Source: an uncultured Planctomycetaceae bacterium
GTDB taxonomy: Bacteria; Planctomycetota; Planctomycetia; Pirellulales; Pirellulaceae
Direction of reading: 5' to 3'
DNA: 38,320 nt
NCBI GenBank assembly: GCA_937967665.1
Contig: CALBSZ010000634.1
Location: forward strand, 1 to 38,320
How positions within the stretch are numbered: position 1 is the first letter of the stretch; each line of letters begins with the position of its first letter. The translations under genes were made by a program, and so were the position numbers. Under the pieces are notes generated by a model. That model was not told the origin of the DNA. It saw nothing but the letters and a program-made list of their open reading frames with translations, and did no database searches. Below, in pieces: positions 1 to 9,636 of this stretch.

Positions 1-2
1 AG

Positions 3-3000
3 CAGCATTCCGTCCGTACCAGCACGATGAACGCCTCGCCGCCACCCCAGCCCCCGGAAGAAAGCTACGACGCGCTCGGCAACGCCGGTATTAATGTGCC
101 GGCGGGGAGCGGCTTGCTGGACAACGATACCGTGCATGGAGCGACGATCACCGCGTTTGACTCGACGTCCACATCTGGTGGAACCGTTTCGGTCGCGGGC
201 GACGGCAGCTTTGCGTACGATCCCCCAGCCGGTTTCGAAGGGACCGATACCTTCACGTACACCTTGGTCAATGCCAGCGGCACGGATACGGCAACGGTCA
301 GCGTCACGGTCGCGGACATGATCTGGTTTATCGACAATTCGGCTGGCGGGACGAATGAAGGAACGCTCAACAACCCGTTCCAGACGATTGCCAGCTTCAA
401 CGGATCCGCGCTGCCCGAGGCCGACGACAACATCTACCTGGCGGAAACGGGCACCGATTACTCGACCGGCATCGACCTGGCCAACGATCAAACGCTCGTG
501 GGCGAAGGAGCTCCAGGTGCGAACTTAGCGGCCGTGCTCGGAATCACCGTGCCATCGCACACGCCCATGCTGGCACCCGTTGGCGGTACAAATCCTGTGA
601 TTGCGTCGAGCGACAACGGGATTGATTTGGCGCAGAACAATACGATTCGCGGGCTGACGATCGGCGACACGCCGGCGGGGAACAAGGGTATCGCGGGTTT
701 GAATTTCGGCACGCTGATGATCAGCGACGTGGCCATCGGCGGGACCGGTGGAATCATGGACCTCAACAACGGCACCGTCACGGCCACTTTCTCCAGCCTC
801 AGTTCGACCAGCAGCAGCGGCGTGGCGATCGATCTGGCTTCGCTGGGCGGGTCGACCTCGATTACGAATAATGGTTCCACAACCATTGCCAACGGATCGG
901 GTAGCGGGATTTCTGTGAGTAGCGTCACCGGCTCGGCGGCCTTTGACTTCGGTACGACCAGCATCACACTCACCAGTGGCACCGGAACTGGGATTGGCCT
1001 GGTTTCCAATTCATCAACCACTTTCACGTTTGGGGACCTCTCGATCACCACGTCCAACGGGCCCGGGTTGTCGGCAAGCAACTCCGGCACGATCAATTCC
1101 AGCGGCGGCACGATCAACACGGGCAGCGGCACGGCGATCGATATCGACAACACCACGCTGGGCCTTACCTTCGACAGTATCTCGACCAACGGTGCTCCGA
1201 CCGGCATCGATTTGAATACCACGACGGGAAGCTTTACTGTCACGGGTGACGGCAATACGACTCAGGGTGGCAACAGCAGTGGCGGGACGATCGCGTCGTC
1301 CGGCGGCAACGCCGTCAACTTGACGAATGCCACCAACGTGTCGCTCACGAATATCACGATCGACGGCACGGGCGGACACGGCATCAACATGTCGGGTGGC
1401 AGCAACTTGACGCTGGCCAATAGTACGGTCGAGGACGCCGGCAATGCCAACGACGAACACGGCATCAAGCTGGCGAATGTCACGGGCAACAATTTTGTAA
1501 CGGGCAGCCTGATTCGGAGGTTCGCGGAAACGGGGCTGGAGTTGATCAATGCCAGCGGGCAGTCGGACTTGACGATCGAAGATACCAAATTCGATGACAA
1601 CGACAGCGGCGCCAATGGCGAAGAAGCGATCCTGCTCGAGGCCAACGGTACAGCGCAGGTCGTCGTGTTGATCGACAATGTCGAAGTCGACAACATCGTG
1701 ACGCAAGCCATCCAGGCCGTCATGCGCGACACGAGCAATATGCAGTTGACCGTTTCGAACAGCGACTTCCTGGACACGGAAACGGGGGACGCGGCGATCA
1801 TCTTTAATACTGACGGCGCCAGCAGCGGCAACCTGTCGGTGCAGGACAACTTTTTCACCGATGCTGATCTCATCGGTCCCTTCGGCGTGCTGCTGAAGAA
1901 CGACAGTTCCGGGACGCTGGAAGCGACGATTCAGGGAAACATGTTCGAATGGCTTTCGCCGGTGTCGATCAACCATGACGACACTGGTTCCAGCGGCCCT
2001 GCCAACGGCACGACAATCGTGCTGATCGGCGGCCCCAACATCGGAGACGGCAATACCGTAAGTGCCTCGACACCTCTAGGTACCTGGGCCCTGGAAGTTA
2101 CTGCCACCGAAAGCGCGATCACGGGCGCCGATCCAGACGTTCATTTGACCGTCATCAACAACGATTTCGGCAAGATCTATGACTACTACTACATTGGCAA
2201 CAGCTACATCTCGGCCAACGGTACGGCGCGCGTGAACTTGAAAGTCGAAGGAAACTCGTTTACGGGTTCGTACAGTCCCTTCGGTTACGACTGGGGCGGT
2301 GCGGGTAATTACATCTATTACGGTCTGGCGATTGACCAGAACGATAGTTCCATGGTCCGCTTCCGGGGTTTAGGTGCCTCGATTACCAACCCGGACAATA
2401 CTCCCTTTACTCCATCGCATGAGATCACGCTGCCCGGTGGGAACACGTTTACCAATCCGCCAGTACTCGCCGGAACACTCGATCCGCTGGGCGCCGATCC
2501 GACCCTTCCCAGTGCCACCATGGTGCCGATGAACCTGACGGCGTCTTCGACCCCGATCGACTCAACGGTTTCAGGCACGGAGCCGTCGGCACCGGCAAGC
2601 GCAGGATCGGAACAGGTGGACGAATCCGACACCGTGGTTAGCGGTAATGCCGCCATTTCACCCGTCGTGGACGACGGGGTGCTGAGCGCCGCGGAACTGG
2701 ACTTCATTGTCGCCGCCGCCAAGACGCGTTGGTCCGCCACGGGCCTGAGTGCCGACCAGCAGGCCGCCTTGGACGCCGTGACGGTCAACGTGACCGACCT
2801 GCCCGGCTGGTACCTGGCGCAGGCCACGGGCACGCGAATCACGATCGACGTCAACGCGGCCGGCTGGAACTGGTATGTGTATGCCACGCCGTTGGACGAT
2901 TCCGAATTCACCCTTTCACCCCTTCACCCTGTCACCCCTTCACCGCAAGCCATGGACCTGCTGACGACCGTGCTGCACGAAATGGGACACGTGCTCGGTG

Positions 3001-6000
3001 TGGATCACAGCAACAACGCCGGCGACGTGATGTCGGCCAGTCTCACGCCGGGAACGCGGCGCGTGCCCAGTGAGGGACAGGCCGACGGTGCGGTGCCGTT
3101 GAGCGTTCACGCCACGGAGTACATCGGTTCTCCCATCGATATCGGCACACTTCCTGCCGGCAAGGCAGTTCGCATCCTGTTCCAGGCAGAAGTCGACAAT
3201 CCGTTTGGACCGTCCAACTTCTTTGTGGACAATCAAGGAACAGTCTCCAGCAGTACGTTTATCGATGTCGTGACCGACGATCCCGAAACGGCCTCGTCCG
3301 GCGATGCCACGCGCACGAACATCCAGCCGCCGGTCGATATTTCGATTACGAAAACCGACGGCGTGACAACCGCCGTGCCGGGCGAATCGGTGACGTACAC
3401 AATCGTCGTCTCCAACGCCGGTCCCGGCGATGATCCGAACGTGTCCGTGTCGGATATTTTCCCGAGTGCCGTAACGGCGACGTGGACGAGTGTGGCGTCG
3501 GGGGCCAGCGGCAACACGGCGTCAGGTTCGGGCGATATTGCTGAAACTCTCAACATGCCAGCCGGCAGCTCGGTCACCTACACCGTGACTGCGAACATTG
3601 CCGCCAGCGCCACGGGAACGCTCAGCAATACTGCCACCGCCACTCCATCTGTCATCGACACCGATTCTTCCAATCACAGTGCCACCGATGGTGACACGGA
3701 TCTCCTACCGGAAGCCGACCTGTCGATCAGTACGAGCGATGCACCGGACCCGGTGCTGGCGGGTGAGCAACTTGTCTACACAATCACGGTGAGCAACGCG
3801 GGCCCGAGCGACGCGCAGAACGTGTCGGTGGCGGATACGTTGCCGGCGGGTTTGAGCAATGTGGTGACCAGCGGTTGTACTGAAGATCCCAACGGCGGAG
3901 CGAGCTGTTCGTTGGGGACGATCGCCGCGGGCGGTTCGGCGATGTACACGATCACGGTCGATGTGGATGCCGACGTGGCTCACGGCACGGTGCTGAGCAA
4001 CTCGGCGAGTGTCACCTCGGACACGACCGATCCTGACGGTGGCAATAACGCGATTACCGTGAACACGACGGTTAATGCAGAAGCGGACTTGTCGATCACC
4101 ATGAGCGATTCGCCTGATCCGGTGATCGCCGGTGAGAATCTGACCTACACGATTAGCTACGACAACAACGGGCCGAGTAACGCAAGTTTGGTTCAACTGA
4201 TCAGTCCGCTACCGAGCGGCACAACGTTCGTAAGTTCCACGAAACCGGGAAGCTGGGGATCCATCACTCCTATGGCTGGAAACTCGGGTACCGTCAAATT
4301 TCTGAGGACCTCATCATTGCCGGGAGAGTCCGCGACATTTACGATCACCGTGAAGGTTGGTGCGGACGTCGCGGATGGCACAGTGCTCACCAACACAGCG
4401 ACGATCACTTCCGACACGACGTTGGTCAATACCGGAGATGACTCGACGAGCGAAGACACCACCGTCAACACCGAAGCCGACCTGGTAATCGGTAAGGCCG
4501 ATTCACCCGATCCCGTCATCGCCGGCACGCAACTGGTCTATACCGTCACGGTCGTGAACAACGGTCCCAGCGACGCGCAGGACGTGGTGGTAACCGACAC
4601 GCTGCCGGCGGGCGTCAGCAATGCCGTGACTGTCGGCTGTGCGGAAGATCCGAGTGCGGTGCCAAGCTGCACGTTGGGAAGCATCGCGGCGGGTAGTTCG
4701 GCGATGTACACCATCACGGTCGATGTCGACTCCGACGTGGTAGACGGGACCGTGCTCACAAACTCGGCCAGCGTCTCGGCGGACACGACGGATCCGGTCA
4801 GCGGCAACAACTCCATCACCGCAGAAACGACGGTCAACGCAGAGGCCGACTTGTCGATCAGCAAGAGCGATGCACCGGATCCGGTGCTGGCGGGTGAGCA
4901 ACTTGTCTACACAATCACGGTGAGCAACGCCGGCCCGAGCGACGCGCAGAACGTGTCGGTGGCGGATACGTTGCCGGCGGGTTTGAGCAATGTCGCGACC
5001 AGCGGTTGTACGGAAGATCCCAACGGCGGATCGAGCTGTTCGTTGGGGACGATCGCGGCGGGCGATTCGGCGATCTACACGATCACCGTCGACGTCAATG
5101 CGGACGTATCCCAAGGCACCGTGCTTACCAATTCGGCCAGTGTCTCGGCGGATACGACGGATCCGGTCAACGGCAACAACTCCATCACCGCAGAAACGAC
5201 GGTCAACACCGCAGCGGACTTGTCGATCACCAAGAGCTCAGCTCCTGATCCCGTGATTCCCGGCGCTACGGTGACTTATACGATTACGATCACCAACAGC
5301 GGTCCCAGCGATGTCATTGGTGCAACGGTTGCCGATACCTTCCCGGGGATCTTGTCCGGGGTCACCTATACCAGCGTGACGACAGGAACCGTTAGCGGCA
5401 ACACGGCTTCGGACAGCGGCAATATCAGCGACACGGTAAACATGAGCGCCGGTGCCACGATCACGTATACGGTGATGGCGACGATCGATTCCGGCGCCAC
5501 CGGTTCGCTGGTCAATACGGCCACCGTGTCAAGCGGCATCGATCCCGATACGTCGAACAACAGCGCGACGGAAACCGATACGCTAACCCCTCAGGCCGAT
5601 TTGTCGATTACCAAAGACGATGGCCAGACGACCGCCGTTCCGGGCGATACCGTGACCTATACGATTGTGGTCACCAACAATGGTCTGAGCGACGTCATAG
5701 GCGCGACGATTGCCGATACGTTCTCGGGGATCTTTTCGGGAGTGACCTACACGAGCGTGACCACGGGGACGGTGAGCGGCAATACCGCCTCGGGCAGCGG
5801 CGACATCAGCGACACCGTGAACATGTCGGCCGGCGCAACGATCACCTACACCGTCACCGGCGCGATTGCTTCGAGCGCGACGGGCACGCTGGCCAATACG
5901 GCGACTGTTTCCAGCGGGATCGACCCAAACGCTGCCAACGACAGCGCGACGGACACGGACGCGCTCACTCCGCAGGCCGACCTGTCGATCACCAAGGATG

Positions 6001-9000
6001 ACGGACAAACGTCGGCCATTCCCGGTGACACCGTGACGTACACGATCGTGGTGACCAACAATGGCCTGAGCGACGTGACGGGCGCGACGATTACCGATGC
6101 GTTCCCGGCGATCTTTTCGGGAGTGACCTATACCAGCGTGACCACGGGGACGGTGAGCGGCAATACGGCGTCGGGTAGCGGCGACATCGGCGACACGGTG
6201 GACATGAGCGCCGGAGCGACGATCACGTACACGGTCACCGGCACGATCGATCCGGCCGCCACGGGGACATTAACCAATACGGCCACAGTTGCAAGCTCCA
6301 TCGATTCGAACGCGGGTAACAACAGCGCGACCGATACAGACACCTTGACACCGCAAGCCGATCTGTCGATCACCAAGACCGACGCTGTGGATCCGATCGT
6401 CATCGGTGAAACGCAGACGTACACCGTCACGGTTTTGAATGCCGGTCCGAGCGATGCGGTCGGCGTGGTGGTCACCGATACGCTGCCGGCGGGAACGACC
6501 TTCGTTTCTACTGCCGGCTGCGCGGAAGATCCCAATGGTGTCGCGACCTGTAGCTTAGGTGATCTAGCGCCGGGTGAATCGGCCCAGTACACGATCACGG
6601 TCACCATTGACGCTGGTACGACGGGAACCATTACCAACAGCGCGACGGTCACTTCCGCTGTGCCGGATCCCGATGCCAGCAACAACGCGGCGTCGGCGAA
6701 CACCACGGTCAACAGGATTGGCACAGCCATTACCATCACGTCGGATGCACCCGATCCGTCGGAAGTGGGCGCTCCCGTGGTGGTTACTTTCGATCTCACG
6801 GCGGCGTCTCTGGCCGTGGGTGCTCCGACCGGAACGGTCACGATCAGCGATGGCGTGGACAGTTGCACGGCGACCGTGGCGGCGGGATCGTGCACGATCA
6901 ATCTGTCCACCTCTGGCACTCGCAACTTGACGGCTACGTACAGTGGCGACGCGAATTTCCTGAGCAGCACCTCGGCCGCGGAACCACATGTTGTGGGCGG
7001 CCTGCAGGTCGGACCGTTGATGATTGGGCCGAATGTGATCACGCTCAGCAACGCCACGCCCGACGGCATCGTCTCGTTCGCATTCGGGACGCAAAGCGGC
7101 GCGTTCGCCTTACCTCGATTCGGCCTGACCTTGGACATCGCCGATCCGATTTTCGCCGCCAATGCGGAGGTGGACGTGGACGGTGTGGCGACAGCGATCA
7201 TCAACATCCCGCCATCGCTGGCGGGACAGACGCTGCTGTTCCAGGCGTTTGAAATCGGCCCCAATCCCGAAGTCAGCAACGTCATCATGGCGACCGTTCC
7301 CATCGTGCCTCTGCGGGCAGCCGGTGGTGAAGGACCGGGGGCCGCCGTCTTGAGTGAAACAAGTGCGTCAGGTTTATTGGACGAAGCTATCGACCGCTGG
7401 GTGAGCACCAACATTTCGTTTAGGGAACGGGAAACGTTGCGCCAAACGAATGTGCAAGTAGCGGATCTCCCGGACGGCGTGTTGGCTCACATCACGGGGA
7501 ATACGGTATTTCTGGATTCATCGGCGGCGGGACATGGCTGGTTTGTTGATGATACTCCGACGGATGACGCAGAATTCCCAATCTACTCCGGAGGAATGGA
7601 ACTCGCCGCCCGAGACGTCGATGCATTGCATGGCGTCGATTTGCTGTCGACACTGGTCCACGAACTGGGGCATCTGATTGATCGCGAGGATCTTACTGAA
7701 TCGCAACGAGTCTTGAGTTCGGCGCCTGGTGTTGGTGTGCGGCGAGTGATGTCTCTTGATGGTGCAGCGATCGATACGATTTCGCTGAGCGGCGATTCTC
7801 TCGATGATACCATCGTCGTCGATTTGAGGTCGGAAGCATTTGTTTTTGATGTCAACGGCCTGACGACGACCATTGCTTCTGCAGGAATTGTTCAGATTGT
7901 CATTGACGGTCATGGCGGCGATGATCGGATCGTGCTCTATGATCGACGGACTGATGATACTGCGATACTACGTCCTGGCGGCGTGGAACTTGGCGGCGGA
8001 TCCTATGACTTCAGGGCGAGTGATTTTGAATCTATTTATGCTTACTCCGGCGGCGGGAACGATACCGCAGTGATACACGATTCCACTGGGAACGATGCGT
8101 TTTATGGCTGGTCTGAGTACAGCATGATGCGAGGCCGCGGCTACTACATGTACGTAAACGGCTACCATTCAGTCCAGGCGACTGCAACAGAGGGCATGGA
8201 TGCGGCTCGGTTATTTGATACGTCTGGCAACGACCAGCTTGTCTCAACACCGGAGCATTCTGAGCTGAGTGGGAACGGCTATGCCAACAGGGTAGTCGGG
8301 TTTGATCAAGTGTTTGCTTACGCGACTGCCGATGGTTACGATACATCCCGCATGTATGACTCGATGGGCAACGATACATTTATCGGCACGCCCACCAATG
8401 CGCAGTTCTACGGCGCGGGTTTCTCGAACATGGCCACTGGATTTGAAGCGGTTTACGCGTACGCAACCGAAGGGGTTGATTCGGCTCGGTTCCAGGACTC
8501 GGCGGGTAACGACGAGTTTTTTAGCTGGGCCCAATACAGCATGATGCGAGGCGCGGGGTACTACAGCTACGTAAACGGATTTGATTCCGTTCGAGCAATC
8601 GCCACGCAGGGCACTGACAAGGCACGTTTCTATGATACCGCAGGGGACGATAGATTCACCGCTTCTCCGGAACGAGCAGAACTCAGCGGATCTGGCTTTT
8701 CCAATAGCGCAGAAGGCTTTGATCAGATCTACGCTTATTCCACGGCTGGCGGCTACGATTCGGCGACCTTGCAGGATTCCGTAAACGACGACTCCTATCG
8801 TGCCACACCGAGCTACGCCATGCTGAGTGGTGTCGGTTTTTCTGTGCTTGTTTCAGAATTCGAATCGGTATCTGCTCATGCTACCGTGGGCAATGATAGC
8901 GCCACCTTGATCGATTCGGCGGGCAACGACGAGTTTTATGGCTGGTTGAGTTCGGCGGTCATGAGGGGTACGGGCTTTAACAACTACGTCAGCGGCTTTG

Positions 9001-9518
9001 ACGCCGTGAATGCGTTGGCCACATCGGGAGGAATTGATTGGGCACGGCTCTATGATTCGATCGGCAACGACGAATACTATGGCTGGGCCGGATACAGCTT
9101 GATGCGTGGCGGAGGCTACTCCAATTATGTCAGGAATTTCGACTTTGTACTCGCCTATTCAAAGAACGGCGGGCACGATACGAGTCGCCTCTACGATTCG
9201 TTGGGGGACGACCTGTTTAGCGCTCGGGCGAATTACAGCGTCATGAGCGGCAGTGGCTTCTACAATATGGCAAATGGCTTTGCTACGGCTTATGCGTACG
9301 CGAATGCCGGTGGTCACGATGAAGCAAGATTCCTGGATGTGGACGAGTCGGGTCGGGTTTACGGACGTAGTAATCTGGCATCTTATTTGACAACGGCACA
9401 GAATCGCTGGCTTTGGAATTTTGACACGGTAACCGCCGTCGCAAAACCAGGCTCTCGACCTCGAGCGGATGTTAGCGCAACGGATTACTTGTTTGAGCGA
9501 TTGGGTGAATGGGTCTAG
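3..9518 (+). CDS. Giant multidomain surface/secreted protein with DUF11 repeats and two matrixin-like modules (5' partial)
   Basis: The frame is open to the window edge, so the true start and signal peptide lie upstream. Residues below count from the in-frame ATG at 27. Domains in order: cadherin-like/tandem Ig domain (~15-95); a long Gly/Ser/Thr/Asn-rich parallel beta-helix (~100-790); a matrixin-like module with HEMGHVLGVDH at 984-994 and a following Met-turn-like VMS; nine DUF11 repeats of ~120-125 residues (~1102-2230), each opening with ADLSITK-type sequence; a bacterial Ig-like domain (~2231-2322); a second, diverged protease-like module with HELGHLIDRED at 2545-2555; and a C-terminal array of 46/47-residue DSxGND repeats (~2685-3130) ending in DYLFERLGEW. 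Proteolysis is inferred only from the zinc-site motif. In the second copy the usual Gly is Asp and the third ligand position is Asp, so it may be inactive or altered. Such proteins are known as envelope, adhesion or matrix proteins in Planctomycetes. Likely extracellular, function unproven. Confidence 0.85.
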   Translation, partial: QHSVRTSTMNASPPPQPPEESYDALGNAGINVPAGSGLLDNDTVHGATITAFDSTSTSGGTVSVAGDGSFAYDPPAGFEGTDTFTYTLVNASGTDTATVSVTVADMIWFIDNSAGGTNEGTLNNPFQTIASFNGSALPEADDNIYLAETGTDYSTGIDLANDQTLVGEGAPGANLAAVLGITVPSHTPMLAPVGGTNPVIASSDNGIDLAQNNTIRGLTIGDTPAGNKGIAGLNFGTLMISDVAIGGTGGIMDLNNGTVTATFSSLSSTSSSGVAIDLASLGGSTSITNNGSTTIANGSGSGISVSSVTGSAAFDFGTTSITLTSGTGTGIGLVSNSSTTFTFGDLSITTSNGPGLSASNSGTINSSGGTINTGSGTAIDIDNTTLGLTFDSISTNGAPTGIDLNTTTGSFTVTGDGNTTQGGNSSGGTIASSGGNAVNLTNATNVSLTNITIDGTGGHGINMSGGSNLTLANSTVEDAGNANDEHGIKLANVTGNNFVTGSLIRRFAETGLELINASGQSDLTIEDTKFDDNDSGANGEEAILLEANGTAQVVVLIDNVEVDNIVTQAIQAVMRDTSNMQLTVSNSDFLDTETGDAAIIFNTDGASSGNLSVQDNFFTDADLIGPFGVLLKNDSSGTLEATIQGNMFEWLSPVSINHDDTGSSGPANGTTIVLIGGPNIGDGNTVSASTPLGTWALEVTATESAITGADPDVHLTVINNDFGKIYDYYYIGNSYISANGTARVNLKVEGNSFTGSYSPFGYDWGGAGNYIYYGLAIDQNDSSMVRFRGLGASITNPDNTPFTPSHEITLPGGNTFTNPPVLAGTLDPLGADPTLPSATMVPMNLTASSTPIDSTVSGTEPSAPASAGSEQVDESDTVVSGNAAISPVVDDGVLSAAELDFIVAAAKTRWSATGLSADQQAALDAVTVNVTDLPGWYLAQATGTRITIDVNAAGWNWYVYATPLDDSEFTLSPLHPVTPSPQAMDLLTTVLHEMGHVLGVDHSNNAGDVMSASLTPGTRRVPSEGQADGAVPLSVHATEYIGSPIDIGTLPAGKAVRILFQAEVDNPFGPSNFFVDNQGTVSSSTFIDVVTDDPETASSGDATRTNIQPPVDISITKTDGVTTAVPGESVTYTIVVSNAGPGDDPNVSVSDIFPSAVTATWTSVASGASGNTASGSGDIAETLNMPAGSSVTYTVTANIAASATGTLSNTATATPSVIDTDSSNHSATDGDTDLLPEADLSISTSDAPDPVLAGEQLVYTITVSNAGPSDAQNVSVADTLPAGLSNVVTSGCTEDPNGGASCSLGTIAAGGSAMYTITVDVDADVAHGTVLSNSASVTSDTTDPDGGNNAITVNTTVNAEADLSITMSDSPDPVIAGENLTYTISYDNNGPSNASLVQLISPLPSGTTFVSSTKPGSWGSITPMAGNSGTVKFLRTSSLPGESATFTITVKVGADVADGTVLTNTATITSDTTLVNTGDDSTSEDTTVNTEADLVIGKADSPDPVIAGTQLVYTVTVVNNGPSDAQDVVVTDTLPAGVSNAVTVGCAEDPSAVPSCTLGSIAAGSSAMYTITVDVDSDVVDGTVLTNSASVSADTTDPVSGNNSITAETTVNAEADLSISKSDAPDPVLAGEQLVYTITVSNAGPSDAQNVSVADTLPAGLSNVATSGCTEDPNGGSSCSLGTIAAGDSAIYTITVDVNADVSQGTVLTNSASVSADTTDPVNGNNSITAETTVNTAADLSITKSSAPDPVIPGATVTYTITITNSGPSDVIGATVADTFPGILSGVTYTSVTTGTVSGNTASDSGNISDTVNMSAGATITYTVMATIDSGATGSLVNTATVSSGIDPDTSNNSATETDTLTPQADLSITKDDGQTTAVPGDTVTYTIVVTNNGLSDVIGATIADTFSGIFSGVTYTSVTTGTVSGNTASGSGDISDTVNMSAGATITYTVTGAIASSATGTLANTATVSSGIDPNAANDSATDTDALTPQADLSITKDDGQTSAIPGDTVTYTIVVTNNGLSDVTGATITDAFPAIFSGVTYTSVTTGTVSGNTASGSGDIGDTVDMSAGATITYTVTGTIDPAATGTLTNTATVASSIDSNAGNNSATDTDTLTPQADLSITKTDAVDPIVIGETQTYTVTVLNAGPSDAVGVVVTDTLPAGTTFVSTAGCAEDPNGVATCSLGDLAPGESAQYTITVTIDAGTTGTITNSATVTSAVPDPDASNNAASANTTVNRIGTAITITSDAPDPSEVGAPVVVTFDLTAASLAVGAPTGTVTISDGVDSCTATVAAGSCTINLSTSGTRNLTATYSGDANFLSSTSAAEPHVVGGLQVGPLMIGPNVITLSNATPDGIVSFAFGTQSGAFALPRFGLTLDIADPIFAANAEVDVDGVATAIINIPPSLAGQTLLFQAFEIGPNPEVSNVIMATVPIVPLRAAGGEGPGAAVLSETSASGLLDEAIDRWVSTNISFRERETLRQTNVQVADLPDGVLAHITGNTVFLDSSAAGHGWFVDDTPTDDAEFPIYSGGMELAARDVDALHGVDLLSTLVHELGHLIDREDLTESQRVLSSAPGVGVRRVMSLDGAAIDTISLSGDSLDDTIVVDLRSEAFVFDVNGLTTTIASAGIVQIVIDGHGGDDRIVLYDRRTDDTAILRPGGVELGGGSYDFRASDFESIYAYSGGGNDTAVIHDSTGNDAFYGWSEYSMMRGRGYYMYVNGYHSVQATATEGMDAARLFDTSGNDQLVSTPEHSELSGNGYANRVVGFDQVFAYATADGYDTSRMYDSMGNDTFIGTPTNAQFYGAGFSNMATGFEAVYAYATEGVDSARFQDSAGNDEFFSWAQYSMMRGAGYYSYVNGFDSVRAIATQGTDKARFYDTAGDDRFTASPERAELSGSGFSNSAEGFDQIYAYSTAGGYDSATLQDSVNDDSYRATPSYAMLSGVGFSVLVSEFESVSAHATVGNDSATLIDSAGNDEFYGWLSSAVMRGTGFNNYVSGFDAVNALATSGGIDWARLYDSIGNDEYYGWAGYSLMRGGGYSNYVRNFDFVLAYSKNGGHDTSRLYDSLGDDLFSARANYSVMSGSGFYNMANGFATAYAYANAGGHDEARFLDVDESGRVYGRSNLASYLTTAQNRWLWNFDTVTAVAKPGSRPRADVSATDYLFERLGEWV
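2907..2944 (+). repeat. In-frame C/T-rich short tandem repeat (ttcacccc-type)
   Basis: Four to five imperfect copies of an 8-bp ttcacccc/ttcaccct unit lie inside the first protease-like module of the giant gene, just upstream of the zinc-binding helix. They encode a Ser/Pro/His/Thr-rich stretch (FTLSPLHPVTPSP) unlike the flanking sequence. The second, paralogous module has unrelated sequence at this point. An in-frame insertion of a simple repeat into a loop is the simplest reading. Confidence 0.7.
3724..5215 (+). repeat. Near-identical DUF11 repeat copies, about 1131 bp apart
   Basis: The DUF11 unit starting near 3715 and the one starting near 4846 are almost the same at DNA level, including synonymous positions (both contain ccggtgctggcgggtgagca and cagaacgtgtcggtggcgga). 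The two units between them are clearly more diverged. The offset is 1131 bp, or 377 codons, about three repeat units. Units near 5590 and 5970 form a second similar pair. This pattern points to recent intragenic duplication or gene conversion rather than protein-level selection alone. Confidence 0.75.
8079..9416 (+). repeat. Ten-copy 46/47-residue DSxGND protein repeat array
   Basis: The Asp codon that opens each YDSxGNDxFYGW-type motif sits at 8079, 8217, 8358, 8496, 8634, 8775, 8913, 9054, 9195 and 9336. Spacing is always 138 or 141 bp, with the extra codon lying in the A-x-x-G-G-x-D turn. Each unit reads roughly D-S-x-G-N-D, an aromatic pair, S-M-M-R-G-x-G-Y/F, Y-V-x-G-F-D, A-Y-A and D-x-A-R. 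The last copy is degenerate. Asp/Asn/Gly turns resemble calcium-binding repeats, but the canonical RTX nonapeptide GGxGxDxUx is not present. Confidence 0.8.
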
Positions 9519-9636
9519 TGCGAGTCGCACGGACATGTAGCGTTTCCGGCGCCGTAGATCTCACGTTGCGTGACGGAAAAGCCGCTCCATTCTAGCTGGC
9601 TGAGCGTTCTCTAACTTCGATCAGTATTCACTACGC

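Noticed and set aside
8079..9416. RTX toxin repeats
   Set aside because: The GND turns are suggestive, but the 46/47-residue period and lack of GGxGxDxUx nonapeptides argue against RTX.
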